From NCBI GenBank assembly GCA_030428705.1, contig JAUIDI010000007.1, forward strand, positions 124,001-188,000: a stretch of DNA of 64,000 nucleotides. The letters are read 5' to 3'. The notes below the pieces were generated by a model. The model ran no database searches and was not told where the DNA came from. It saw only the letters and a list, made by a program, of their open reading frames with translations. Every line of letters starts with the position of its first letter. Position 1 is the first letter of the stretch. This document shows, piece by piece, positions 8,890 through 18,420 of this stretch. Position numbers and translations under genes: made by a program. This DNA comes from Bacteroidia bacterium. Its GTDB lineage: Bacteria; Bacteroidota; Bacteroidia; Flavobacteriales; Flavobacteriaceae.

Positions 8890-10119
8890 CTAGCCTACAA
8901 TTTTTGCATATGTTTCGACTACTTTACCGTATGACGAAATTATAGATGAACTTATTTTGTTGATTTCTTCATCTGTAAGTTGGGGATATATAGGTAGGCT
9001 TATCTCCGTTATGAAATTTTCATATGCCTTAGGATAGTCCGCAATATCGTAACCCAATCCCTTAAAAAAGGTTAACATAGGCAAAGGGATAAAATGTACA
9101 TTTACACTAACCCCCAAATTAGTTATTTCTCGAATTATTGCATCCCTTTGATTTCCGGTTATTCCTTTGATTCTCAAGGGAAACAAATGACATGATGATT
9201 CCTTCCCTTCGAAATGCATGTTAGGACAAATAATCCAGTCGATCTTTTCAAAATTTTTCAGATATCTTTCAAAAACTTCTTTTCTTCTTTGAAGTAATTC
9301 GGGGTAAACCCTCATCTGCGCCAATCCCATAGCGGCATTCAAATCTGCCATGTTGATTTTCATCCCAAGGCCTGTTATATCGTATTTCCAATTCCCTCCT
9401 TGGGATTTAGAATAAGCATCTTTTGTTTGGCAATTTAAAGTCATTAACCTTAGATCGGCATATAAATCCTCATTGGAAAAAGGAAGAGGCATGTTGATTG
9501 CAATAGCACCTCCCTCTGCCGTGGTTACATTCTTCACCGCGTGTAGTGAAAAAATGGCAACATCGGCTTTATGACCAATACCTTTGTTTTGATACCTTGC
9601 TCCTAAAGAGTGGGCTGCGTCTGAAAGTACCAATATCCTACCCAGTTTTTTTTGGATATCCGATGTAGGATTATATAATTGTATGACTTTTGAATCATTG
9701 GCAATATCATAAATCTCCTGATATTTACATGGATACCCTGCGAAATCGACTGGTATGACGGCTTTCGTCTTTGGGGTGACTGCATTCCTGAACATTTCCG
9801 GATTCATGTTGAAATCATCGTCAACATCGACCATGATCGGCTTTCCACCTGCGTGAATTACCGCCAGGGCCGTTGCGCTATATGTGTAAGCCGGGATTAT
9901 GACCTCATCTCCTTCTTGAAGGCCAAGCCATTTCAAAACCATAATAGCCCCTGAAGTCCATGAATTTACACAAAGAACATTGGGGATACCAATAAAATCG
10001 GCTATTTCCTCTTCAAGTGCCTTGACTTTAGGACCAGTGGTAATCCAGCCAGATTGTAGCGTGTCCACAACCTCGTCAATAACCTCCTTGTCGATATATG
10101 GGGGTGAAAATGGTATCAT
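8890..10119 (-). CDS. DegT/DnrJ/EryC1/StrS-family sugar aminotransferase
   Basis: This PLP-dependent aminotransferase has 409 residues from the ATG at 10119 (MIPFSPPYIDKE). A longer frame adds 12 residues without homology. The PLP-binding lysine is in SLHAVKN (about Lys196) and the cofactor Asp in VLSDAAHSLG (about Asp167). Family members aminate keto-sugar nucleotides, typically at C4 or C3. It sits 2 nt upstream of the initiating transferase, an arrangement typical of amino-sugar-initiated glycans. No sugar 4,6-dehydratase that would provide the keto substrate is present in the window. The spacing from the previous - strand gene is 417 nt, so it probably has its own promoter. Confidence 0.9.
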   Translation of the reverse strand: MIPFSPPYIDKEVIDEVVDTLQSGWITTGPKVKALEEEIADFIGIPNVLCVNSWTSGAIMVLKWLGLQEGDEVIIPAYTYSATALAVIHAGGKPIMVDVDDDFNMNPEMFRNAVTPKTKAVIPVDFAGYPCKYQEIYDIANDSKVIQLYNPTSDIQKKLGRILVLSDAAHSLGARYQNKGIGHKADVAIFSLHAVKNVTTAEGGAIAINMPLPFSNEDLYADLRLMTLNCQTKDAYSKSQGGNWKYDITGLGMKINMADLNAAMGLAQMRVYPELLQRRKEVFERYLKNFEKIDWIICPNMHFEGKESSCHLFPLRIKGITGNQRDAIIREITNLGVSVNVHFIPLPMLTFFKGLGYDIADYPKAYENFITEISLPIYPQLTDEEINKISSSIISSYGKVVETYAKIVG

Positions 10120-10536
10120 AGCGTAAAGATAAAATAAAACTAGGCAATATTGCAATCATTCAAAAACATTATCGACATATTACTTAGTTAATAAGATTAA
10201 GGGGTTTAGTTTTTTTATTAAGAACCTATAAGTGAGTATATTACATATATTTTAAAACAATATCTCCAACTTTTATTTACCATGAATCGCGTTAAACCCA
10301 AACTTAGCTTTCAAAAATTCAAAATATAGTATGCTTCGTTTAATACACTCTTTTAAACGTTAATCGCTAGTGAATATTCTGTTACTGACTATTTGCATTT
10401 GGTCGATTAACGGTAAGAATACTGGCTTGTTTGCTGTAGATTTAAATTTTTTTTGTCTTAAAACCTAAAATCACAAGGTGCCTACAAACTATAGTTGTTT
10501 TTAAGGAGATCGGTTTTTCAGAATATCATCATTAAA
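10120..10536. other. Intergenic region, 417 bp, AT-rich
   Basis: No coding frame of credible length, RNA gene or strong hairpin was seen. It probably carries the promoter of the aminotransferase/sugar transferase pair on the - strand, but no good -33/-7 pair was identified. Confidence 0.5.
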
Positions 10537-12198
10537 TTATCTACGCCTTTTAATCAAGCCATCAATTATGGTAAGACTCTTGTCTGAATTTAAAGTATGC
10601 GTACCGTTCAGGTCTTTTGACCAATCTGGGTAAATGGATCGCACTTGTCTTTCTTGGTATTTTTCTTCTGACAAGGTCATGATTTCTCGAATTTGCATAC
10701 CGTAACCGTAGTGTTTACCTCCATTTTGGGCGGGTCTATATATTCTCCCCCCTTGCTTAAATAATCTCCCCGCAGGTCTCGAGCACCTAACATCTGAAAT
10801 TATTGGATTTTGAGGATGGGGTTTCCATTCCCCGTTAAGGAAATCATCTGTAAAGAATAGAAACAGTTCATCTTGTACAGAGGCTCCCTCGATCTCTCTC
10901 ATGTTCGTAAATAACCAATATTTACCATCATGCTTTAATAGGGTAGCATCGGCTGCACGGACGTTTTCCATCAGTGTTTTTTCAAATTTCCACTTTAGCG
11001 GAAAATCTACGCACCTGTACAATTCTATCGTACGGTTTGCACCAGTTTCGGGAAGCATGAAGAAATCTTCCCCGTCTGCGAACACTTGGGGGTATGACAT
11101 GTGATAATCGTTCTCGATAATGACCTGTGGCTTTTTGTATTCACCATTTTTATCCATTTCAAAAACGGAAATTTTACCCTTATTTTCAGTATAGAGCATC
11201 TCCTCAATGAATATGTAATATTTATTATCCCGATAAATCACAAATGGATCTGCCCAAATTCTATCCTTTGGGGGGACGATTCTTTTAAAATCCGAAAAAG
11301 ATTTAGGTATTTCTTTCAAAACCTCAGTCTTATAAAGCAAAATCCATTGTTCGATGTAAAATAATCTATTGACTTTTCTCTTGAAAGCGGAAAAGTAATT
11401 ATACCCCACTTTAGAGAGGATTTCATAATTGTTAGGAATCTTTTGCAGCTTTTTATTGTCAAGAGATGGCGGTTCGGTAACGTTTTTATCTATGTTATTA
11501 AAAAAAACCGTTTCACCTGATCGATACAGTTCTTCCAATTTTCTTGGAACAAAACGGCTAGACTTCCAATAAAAATTATTTTTGTTTCGGTATGCGCTTA
11601 ATTCATCTGTGTGGGAATACGAAGTGTATATAGTCTTATTGCTCTCTGCAGAATGAATTTGAAGTTTTGACATGGTGACATCACTTTGCTCAAAAACTTC
11701 CCATGTCCCAGAAAATGAATTGCGATTCGTTTGATAAGTGTCATGCCCGTAGGCCCACACCCCGTATTTTGCACAGTTTAAAATTTCTCCTTTTAGGTCT
11801 TGAAATCCGATATTGACTAATACGTCGATACAGTTTCCCCTGATTTTAACAATATCTTCGGACAGTATATGGTCAACGTCGCCATTTTTATTGACTGTAA
11901 TTTCAATTTCCTTGCAATCAACCAGATTCAAAATGTTTCTTATTTCGAATGCATCCGGACTCAATTTAAATAGTTTGTAATCTAAATGTGAATAAAGATT
12001 ATATAGGAATGTATTTCCATTCGCCCGAATTTTTCTAAAAAAAGAGCCCCCATTTTGGCTGCCCACATTAGCTTTTTTTATGATCAATGCGATTTCTGAA
12101 TGTTTGGAAGAGCTTATTATTTCCACCATTTTATACACCCAGGCGGGAACATTATGATTATCGAGCAATAAACCTATTTTTAATTTTTGTTTTGTCAT
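10537..12198 (-). CDS. GINT1-like transferase: formyltransferase-fold N-domain plus beta-propeller
   Basis: The 553-residue product starts MTKQKLKIGLLLDNHNVPAW. The first 220 residues look like a formyltransferase-type Rossmann domain (VNIGFQDLKGEILNCAKYG), but the usual NxHPS active site is replaced by YGHDT. From about residue 300 there is a GH43-like propeller with repeats such as WADPFVIYRDNKYYIF, PQVFADGEDFFMLPETG and GKYWLFTN. The C-terminal half resembles the domain of plant glucosamine inositolphosphorylceramide transferase, so a sugar-transfer role on a lipid or polymer is inferred. No signal peptide is seen, so it is cytosolic. A second, diverged copy lies at 32781-34445. Confidence 0.7.
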   Translation of the reverse strand: MTKQKLKIGLLLDNHNVPAWVYKMVEIISSSKHSEIALIIKKANVGSQNGGSFFRKIRANGNTFLYNLYSHLDYKLFKLSPDAFEIRNILNLVDCKEIEITVNKNGDVDHILSEDIVKIRGNCIDVLVNIGFQDLKGEILNCAKYGVWAYGHDTYQTNRNSFSGTWEVFEQSDVTMSKLQIHSAESNKTIYTSYSHTDELSAYRNKNNFYWKSSRFVPRKLEELYRSGETVFFNNIDKNVTEPPSLDNKKLQKIPNNYEILSKVGYNYFSAFKRKVNRLFYIEQWILLYKTEVLKEIPKSFSDFKRIVPPKDRIWADPFVIYRDNKYYIFIEEMLYTENKGKISVFEMDKNGEYKKPQVIIENDYHMSYPQVFADGEDFFMLPETGANRTIELYRCVDFPLKWKFEKTLMENVRAADATLLKHDGKYWLFTNMREIEGASVQDELFLFFTDDFLNGEWKPHPQNPIISDVRCSRPAGRLFKQGGRIYRPAQNGGKHYGYGMQIREIMTLSEEKYQERQVRSIYPDWSKDLNGTHTLNSDKSLTIIDGLIKRRR

Positions 12199-12306
12199 TT
12201 TGTACTGTTAAAAGTAAAAGCCTTTGGATCATGCAAGGAAATATGTATATTATGAACGATTCATATAAAAGTCGGTGAATTGGCGGCCAGAAAATAGTAT
12301 TTCATT

Positions 12307-14031
12307 TTAAATCGGCTCCGATACCGTTTGCGCCCCAAACTTTTTCAATACGTTTTGTGTGACCTGTATGGCCTTTGGGTTCAAAACCGATGGTCTAAGC
12401 TTGGGGGAATTAAAATCATCCAAACCCCATGCCCATTGCATACTTCCAGTGGCGAATACTTGGGCCCCGCTTTCGGCCTGGTATAGTGTCATATTAGAGA
12501 TGACTTTTTCGGATACCTTTATTTTCATGAACCATAGCAAAAAAAACAGAAGTACTCCAAGAACGAGAAAAATGGGTGTTAAAATTCCAAAAAAATAATA
12601 TAAGCCAAAAAGCAACGCTAGACCAAGTAAAATGGTAAAGATAATTACACCTCGGCCATATTTTTTGGAAATGGGCATTATGCCTGCAGAAAAGCTGTTG
12701 ATAGGAGACAAAATCCGCATGAACATATAATTTAAAATGAAGGTGTTACTTGTAAGTTGAACTCTTTGACATACAGTAGAAGCCAAGATTTCGATATTTG
12801 CGGGAGATTCTGAAACGACCCCGTCAATCTCATAACCCAGAAGGCCCTTAAGTCTGTCTCCCTTTTTTAGGTTGGTACCCTTAAAAACCCAATGTGACGG
12901 GTTTTTAATTTTTATATCGCCTGCCACGGGATCTATAAAATACTGGACACCGATTAACGACGCCTGGGATCCCTGTTCAGGGATATCAGAAAAATTGATG
13001 GTACGTGTTTTGTCTTTTATCGGATCCAGTTCTACATCCTTATAGCAAACGATAGTACGGTAAGGATCTTCGGTTACTTTACTTTTTTCTAATCTCACTT
13101 GCCAGTACATCGTATTTGAAGAAAAAAAAGTAAGATTTACGCCATTATCCCTTGAGCTTTGAACATTTGTTCGCATCTCATCGCTCCAATATTCATCGTG
13201 CCCCGGTGACATAAAAATTTTGGTTTTGTTTAGCAAAGTCGAATTAAGATGAGTGTCGATACTGGAACAATACCCGACATTGTAATTATTTTTTTCGAGC
13301 CAACGTACCATATTATAATCCCAACCTGCACTGCTAGTCGGGTATTTATGAGTAGTTACCGGCCTTGTATTCGTGAAAAAATCCCCGGCACCCATACCAT
13401 ATGCCGCCACAGGATTATTGCTTTTGGCGTACGGTCTATTAAAAGAGACCTTGAACGCTCTTTGTCCTGAAACTGCACCCCATTCGGTCAAAGAGCCACT
13501 TCCATGTGTATAAAGACACTTACCGCCCCAATAATTATAGGCCTGATAGGTAGTAACCGGTAGTTGAAACAAAATATCAGGATTTTGCATATCGTCCTTG
13601 ACCACAAAGAGGATGTAGCTTTGTTTGTTATGTTCTTTTTCCTCTAGTTTGGCGACATATATCCCGCTGACCCAATCTTTTTCTATTGAGAGTTGGTGAG
13701 AGTTCTTCCAGGCACATTCTATAAAGCCAGTATCTTTTTCGGGTAAGGGAATTTGCTGTTTGGTACCTTTTAAAGTGATTGGACTTACAACTTCTCTACC
13801 ACCCATGCCATTGTACCACCCCATTCTATAAATGGTAATTGTAAATTCGGTCGACCGGGTATTGACAAAAAAATCAATAGAACTTCCTTTATTCACACTT
13901 GCTTTTGAAGCATAACCTTCAATTTCCCTATTTATGGCAGGTTTGGTTAACTTCCAGTTTGAATCTCCCGGCTTTTTATTTTCGATTGAAATTTCGTTTT
14001 TAATAACGGTAATGGATTTATATGTTTTCAT
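12307..14031 (-). CDS. N,N-dimethylformamidase beta-subunit-like protein with an internal TM hairpin
   Basis: This 574-residue protein matches the large subunit C-terminal domain of N,N-dimethylformamidase (YRMGWYNGMGG near residue 68; LFQLPVTTYQAYNYWGGK; SPGHDEYWSDEMR; ATGSMQWAWGLDDFNSPK near the C-terminus). Two hydrophobic helices lie at about 460-480 and 482-502, inserted between the domain body and its terminal GSMQWAWGLD motif, and absent from the soluble enzyme as far as known. No N-terminal signal peptide is evident. The gene overlaps the upstream methyltransferase gene by 14 nt. A role in amide hydrolysis or transfer on an N-acylated sugar is only a guess. Confidence 0.72.
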   Translation of the reverse strand: MKTYKSITVIKNEISIENKKPGDSNWKLTKPAINREIEGYASKASVNKGSSIDFFVNTRSTEFTITIYRMGWYNGMGGREVVSPITLKGTKQQIPLPEKDTGFIECAWKNSHQLSIEKDWVSGIYVAKLEEKEHNKQSYILFVVKDDMQNPDILFQLPVTTYQAYNYWGGKCLYTHGSGSLTEWGAVSGQRAFKVSFNRPYAKSNNPVAAYGMGAGDFFTNTRPVTTHKYPTSSAGWDYNMVRWLEKNNYNVGYCSSIDTHLNSTLLNKTKIFMSPGHDEYWSDEMRTNVQSSRDNGVNLTFFSSNTMYWQVRLEKSKVTEDPYRTIVCYKDVELDPIKDKTRTINFSDIPEQGSQASLIGVQYFIDPVAGDIKIKNPSHWVFKGTNLKKGDRLKGLLGYEIDGVVSESPANIEILASTVCQRVQLTSNTFILNYMFMRILSPINSFSAGIMPISKKYGRGVIIFTILLGLALLFGLYYFFGILTPIFLVLGVLLFFLLWFMKIKVSEKVISNMTLYQAESGAQVFATGSMQWAWGLDDFNSPKLRPSVLNPKAIQVTQNVLKKFGAQTVSEPI

Positions 14032-14725
14032 TTTTTTTATTCCCTTTTTCGGCTATTCCGAAAACAATATATCTGTTTTTTTTGGGTATAAATGGGCGAA
14101 TCATAGTATCTACAGATGCTAGTATATTACGATGCTTCTCTTTCCTTGCAAACAGCCCTAAAAATCCCAGAGTCGTGTAATTAACACTTTCGAAAGACTT
14201 GAATAACGAATCGATTTCATCATATTTAAGATAATTCCATTCCCGACCCCATGGTACAAACCTTTTTCTTATATATCGATGAATAAATGACGCATCCAGA
14301 TTCTCGGCAAAGAGCAATTTTCCATTTGGTTTAAGGCTATTGTATATTTGGTCGATTGCTTTCTTTTTCAATTCATCCCTGCCTCCGGCGCTCACGCCGC
14401 CCAGAATGGATTTGAATATGACGATATCGAATTCGTTGTCATAAGGAATGTCCGTAGCATCAATGCTTCGGTAAACAATTTTGTCCAGGCATCGATATTT
14501 AGAGTGAACTTTTGTAGCTTCGGCTTCTGGAGATTCCCTATCTGAGCAAATAACATCATTGCCGTTAATCGCCAACCATAAAGAGAGCCCACCTCTTCTT
14601 GCTCCTACTTCCAAACAAGTATGTTTTTTTGACTTTAGATTAATATTTTTTGACCAAAACACCAGTGCTTTTGACCAATTTTTCACATCCCACTCGATGA
14701 TGTCCTTTAGAAGTTTTTGGTCCAT
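14018..14725 (-). CDS. Class I SAM-dependent methyltransferase
   Basis: The 235-residue product has a class I methyltransferase core. Motif I is CLEVGARRGGLSLWLA (about 37-52), the acidic second strand is VICSDRESPEA and the later strand is FDIVIFKSILGGV (about 96). The C-terminal third is basic and hydrophobic (RPFIPKKNRYIVFG) and may touch a membrane or lipid-linked substrate. It is the first gene of the - strand block and overlaps the amidase-like gene by 14 nt, so the two are translationally coupled. O-methylation of a sugar or ester formation is inferred from context only. Confidence 0.8.
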   Translation of the reverse strand: MDQKLLKDIIEWDVKNWSKALVFWSKNINLKSKKHTCLEVGARRGGLSLWLAINGNDVICSDRESPEAEATKVHSKYRCLDKIVYRSIDATDIPYDNEFDIVIFKSILGGVSAGGRDELKKKAIDQIYNSLKPNGKLLFAENLDASFIHRYIRKRFVPWGREWNYLKYDEIDSLFKSFESVNYTTLGFLGLFARKEKHRNILASVDTMIRPFIPKKNRYIVFGIAEKGNKKNENI

Positions 14726-15637
14726 ATCTTACGGGGAGCTTTTTGTAGGAACAAGTTGGAGGCACGATTTAGTGGACTCGACAAATTTAACGATTCTGGT
14801 TTGAACTGATTATCCATTTCTTTGGAGGCCTTTAATTTTTTGATAAATTTTAAAATGTATTGTATCGATCTTACTATAATTTAGTTTCTTAAGAAATTTA
14901 TAGATTTTAACGGGCATCATAGAACAATTTATTCTTCTTTCGTCCCTTCTTGATTAATCTAATCTGTTTTCCATTTTGCGATTTTCAATCCATTTATTAC
15001 CTTTTATTCTTGTCAAATAAGCAGCGTTTTAATAAATAGGTACCTTTTTGTTTCAAATGAATACATCAATTATCCGGACAAAACGAATAAAAGCAAAAGG
15101 AAGTAAGGTTTCGTGATTTATGGAGTTTTATTTTAAACGGTAAAAGCAGCTAATTATTTTGGTTGATTTTATAAAAGCATCCTGATAATCATTTAGTACA
15201 ATTTGAACAATCTATAGCAATTTTAAGCACGGATACCCTTATTTTATATTAATTTCAATTTCGAAAAAAATCAAAATATTCAAATGAGTGTTCACTTATT
15301 TTTTGAACTTAATTTATTCAAATTTTATGGACAAACAAGAAAACGTCGACTGAAACGTTTAAGTAAAACATTCAAACAAATCAATTGGTCTTATCACAAT
15401 GATTGACCAATGAGCGTCTTAAACTATAAAAGGGTAACAAACGAAAATAGGTTTGTTTTTTTCTTTATCAAGAAGTGGTCTACCAACCTATGGTTCTGAT
15501 TTTCGAAGAAGACCAGTACCTATGATAAAAAAGGCTATGAAAACAAAAAGTGAGTTTGTTATTCGAACAATTTAGGGGCCGAAAAAGTAAATAAGTGATC
15601 GGGTATCGACCTAGTTACAATTAAAGAATGACTAAAA
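14726..15637. promoter_or_regulatory. Long divergent intergenic region (912 bp) with inverted repeats
   Basis: This AT-rich spacer separates the - strand block (first gene 14725) from the + strand block (first gene 15638), so it should carry promoters for both. No credible coding frame is present. Inverted repeats cluster near the + strand gene: ATTGGTC (15384-15390) with GACCAAT (15405-15411), ATAGGTT (15447-15453) with AACCTAT (15485-15491), and TGGTCT (15476-15481) with AGACCA (15510-15515). They could be operators or a structured leader; no known riboswitch was recognised. Confidence 0.45.
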
Positions 15638-16669
15638 ATGACTAAAAGGGTGTCTGTTATCATACCCACAAGAAACGAATCGAAGTACATCGGTGATACT
15701 TTGAAATCGGTTTTCATGCAAGACTATCCATCTCAATTTGTTGAGGTGATTATTGCCGATGGTGAAAGTGATGACGATACAAAGGCAGTCGTTGAAGAGT
15801 TAATCGTGAAACACTCTAATGTAAAGCTAATATCGAATCCTGAAAGGATAGTGCCTTATGCTTTGAACTATGCCATTGTGGCATCCAGCGGTGATATTAT
15901 TATTAGAATGGACTCACATTCCAGTTACCCACAAAACTATATTTCAAGATTAGTCGGCGAGCTTGAAAGGCTCAAATCGGATAATGTGGGAGGTGTTTGT
16001 ATAACTCTTCCCGCTAATGATGATTTGATCCCAACCGCCATTGCACTTTCGATTTCGCATCCCTTCGGAATCGGCGACTCGACCTTTAGGGTCGGAAGCG
16101 ACAAAATCAAGGAAGTAGATACAGTTCCTTTCGGGTGTTTCAGAAGAACCCTGTTCGACGAAATAGGATTTTTCGACACCGATCTTATCCGAAACCAAGA
16201 TGATGAATTTAACGGGAGGTTATTAAAGAATGGGGGCAAAATACATCTTATTCCAGACGTAAAGATAAAGTATTATGCAAGATCGGATATAAAGAGTTTG
16301 GTAAAAATGTTCTACCAATATGGGCTGTTCAAGCCTTTGGTAAATAAAAAATTGGGTGCTCCAGCGACTTTGCGACAGTTTGTCCCGCCTTTATTTCTAT
16401 TGTTCTTACTTTCAGGTTTATTATTACCGATGCTGCCATTTATTTTTGTAATGGCTTGGCTGTTTTTCGTAGCCTTCTATTTTTTTATGTCAATAATAGT
16501 GGGACTGATACTGGCGACAAAAGAAAAAAGATTCACCTTGCTAATTGTAATCCCCTTCTTGTTCCCTTTGATTCATATAAGCTACGGGTGGGGTTATTTA
16601 AGGGGTTTCTATTTGGTCTATGTGTTAAATAGAAAGTTGGGTAATAGCAACTACGCAACTTCGAGGTAA
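15638..16669 (+). CDS. GT2 glycosyltransferase, ExoA-like, membrane-anchored
   Basis: This 343-residue family 2 glycosyltransferase opens TKRVSVIIPTRNESKYIGDT, with the nucleotide-binding IIADGESDDDT, the acidic IIIRMDSHSSYP motif (about 86-97) and QDDEFNGRL (about 188-196). Three to four hydrophobic helices occupy about 250-325. The order matches the ExoA type of succinoglycan synthesis, which adds sugars to lipid-linked intermediates at the inner membrane. The start was set at 15638 because an ATG 10 nt upstream runs into a stop after five codons. It is the first gene of the + strand block; 539 nt separate it from the polymerase gene. Confidence 0.88.
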   Translation: MTKRVSVIIPTRNESKYIGDTLKSVFMQDYPSQFVEVIIADGESDDDTKAVVEELIVKHSNVKLISNPERIVPYALNYAIVASSGDIIIRMDSHSSYPQNYISRLVGELERLKSDNVGGVCITLPANDDLIPTAIALSISHPFGIGDSTFRVGSDKIKEVDTVPFGCFRRTLFDEIGFFDTDLIRNQDDEFNGRLLKNGGKIHLIPDVKIKYYARSDIKSLVKMFYQYGLFKPLVNKKLGAPATLRQFVPPLFLLFLLSGLLLPMLPFIFVMAWLFFVAFYFFMSIIVGLILATKEKRFTLLIVIPFLFPLIHISYGWGYLRGFYLVYVLNRKLGNSNYATSR

Positions 16670-17208
16670 TATAAAATTTACAGCATCTTGTTAATTAAGA
16701 TTTTGAAAATAATATTTTATTCAACAGTTTCTTCACGAGAAACTTAAAGTTGACAAGTTGGCCTTCTATAAAAAGAAAAGATTTGGTTTTAAAGCACCTC
16801 AAACTTAGTTTGGACAATTACAGATACAGGTGAAAAAGACGAATACCCCCATTGAAAAATGAATAGAACCTTGCCTATTTAGGGGTAGTGGCCAAGATTA
16901 AAAGGCATAATATTTCGATAATAATATCGTTAGTTTGTTGCATATATCAAACTTCGAAAATTGTCCATTTCAGTTGAATTCTCGAACCTTAATATGGAGC
17001 AAAGATGATAAGGTAAAATTCTTTTCTAACAGAAATTAAAGCCAAAAGCTTGGGAAAAAGATTTGTTTTACTAGGATTTTGAGGATAATGAAATTAGTTT
17101 TACGCAAGTTTACGTTAAGCCTACGCCACTAGCAAAATCGGAAATCTGATTGAATAATAAAATAGAAAGAATCCATTGCGCGTTGGGAACATTACATGAT
17201 TGGAGTAA
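16670..17208. other. Intergenic region, 539 bp
   Basis: AT-rich and without a credible gene. It contains only short imperfect repeats. It is unusually long for a gap within a co-oriented gene block, so an internal promoter for the polymerase gene is likely but not identified. Confidence 0.45.
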
Positions 17209-18420
17209 ATGAAAGAGTCGCTTAAAAACATAAATAATTACTGTTTGTATCTCCTTGTTTTTTCGGCATCTTTTGAGGCGTGGGATCCTTTTAACATTGC
17301 TTCCAGTTTTTCCGTTACTAGAATGGTTACGATTGTATATTTTATCTCGTATGTACCATTCCTTCGAATTTATCTTAAACTAGAAGGTTTCAAAAGATAT
17401 TTAGCGCCCCTTGTTTTATTTATTTTGGCAGGTATAGTCTCTTCGTCGTTAAATGATAAATATGTTACGAATTTATCCGAGATATTCAATAGTAGACTAA
17501 TCCAACTTGTTCTGCTAATGATTTTAATCATATGCCATGTCTCGACTGACAAGAAAATTCTTAGGGCATCGCTTAAAGCATTTGTGCTGAGCATGTGTGT
17601 TTTGGCTTCATTGAATCTTTTTTTTGGAGCTGGAGAACAAATGATCGGTAATAGACATTTTATCTTTGGAGAGAGCCCAAATCTTACGGGAATGAAAGCC
17701 ACTTTGGCAATTTTGGTAATTACCGCAAATCTAATCGAGAGAAAATCCTCCTTATGGTATATTATTTTAAGCGGTCTATTGATGCTGCCTATTATAAACC
17801 TGCTTATGGTTAGCGGTTCGCGCGGGGCGCTTCTTTCGTTGCTAATAGGTCTTTTTGTTATGATGGTTTTGATCAATATAGGTTGGCTAAAAAAAACAAT
17901 ATTATTTTTTATTGCCACCTGTCTCTCCATATACTTGGTGGCCTTTATACTGGAACATGATAGGGATTTTGGCCAAAGAATAGAAAACTCCATAACTAAA
18001 GGCGAGACAGCAGGAAGAAGTCATTTATGGGAATCTGCTTATAGAATGATAGAGGATAATTATTTTCTGGGGGTAGGCAATTCAGGTCTTATGCCCGAAA
18101 TGCAAAAATATAGTGGAAAGTATACAGTACCTCATAATATCTTCATGGAAGTTTGGTTGACCTCAGGTATTTTGGGGTTTTTCTTTTTCATGATATTTAT
18201 TTCAAGGTTGTGGATAAGCCTATATAAGGAGTATCGGCACACCAAAAATGTATTAAATCTAATTATTTTTCTGGTCATTTTATTCAACATGTCAAAATCG
18301 GGAGGTAGTATAGGATTTATTTTTGCTTGGATTTTCTTTGCCTTGTTAATTGCCTCCACACTCATTAATAAGCGCAAGAATCAAAAATATTTTAATGAAA
18401 GTATTAGTAGTATCCAATAA
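17209..18420 (+). CDS. O-antigen ligase/Wzy-type polysaccharide polymerase (first of two)
   Basis: This 403-residue polytopic membrane protein has about ten hydrophobic segments. It shows the O-antigen ligase/Wzy core: SGSRGALLSLLIGL (about 203-216), then a periplasmic loop with GETAGRSHLWESAYRMI and FLGVGNSG, and PHNIFMEVWLTSGILGF (about 308-324). Such proteins join undecaprenyl-linked repeat units or ligate polymer in the periplasm. The next GT4 gene starts 26 nt inside its end, so the two are coupled. With the Wzx gene at 19664 it forms one probable Wzx/Wzy pair. Confidence 0.85.
   Translation: MKESLKNINNYCLYLLVFSASFEAWDPFNIASSFSVTRMVTIVYFISYVPFLRIYLKLEGFKRYLAPLVLFILAGIVSSSLNDKYVTNLSEIFNSRLIQLVLLMILIICHVSTDKKILRASLKAFVLSMCVLASLNLFFGAGEQMIGNRHFIFGESPNLTGMKATLAILVITANLIERKSSLWYIILSGLLMLPIINLLMVSGSRGALLSLLIGLFVMMVLINIGWLKKTILFFIATCLSIYLVAFILEHDRDFGQRIENSITKGETAGRSHLWESAYRMIEDNYFLGVGNSGLMPEMQKYSGKYTVPHNIFMEVWLTSGILGFFFFMIFISRLWISLYKEYRHTKNVLNLIIFLVILFNMSKSGGSIGFIFAWIFFALLIASTLINKRKNQKYFNESISSIQ

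Noticed and set aside
14726-15637. Invertible capsule promoter as in Bacteroides
   Set aside because: No long flanking inverted repeats and no recombinase gene; only short inverted repeats are present.
17370-17993. A 207-codon - strand frame opposite the first polymerase gene
   Set aside because: Antisense shadow of a membrane protein gene; the real frame has clear Wzy motifs.
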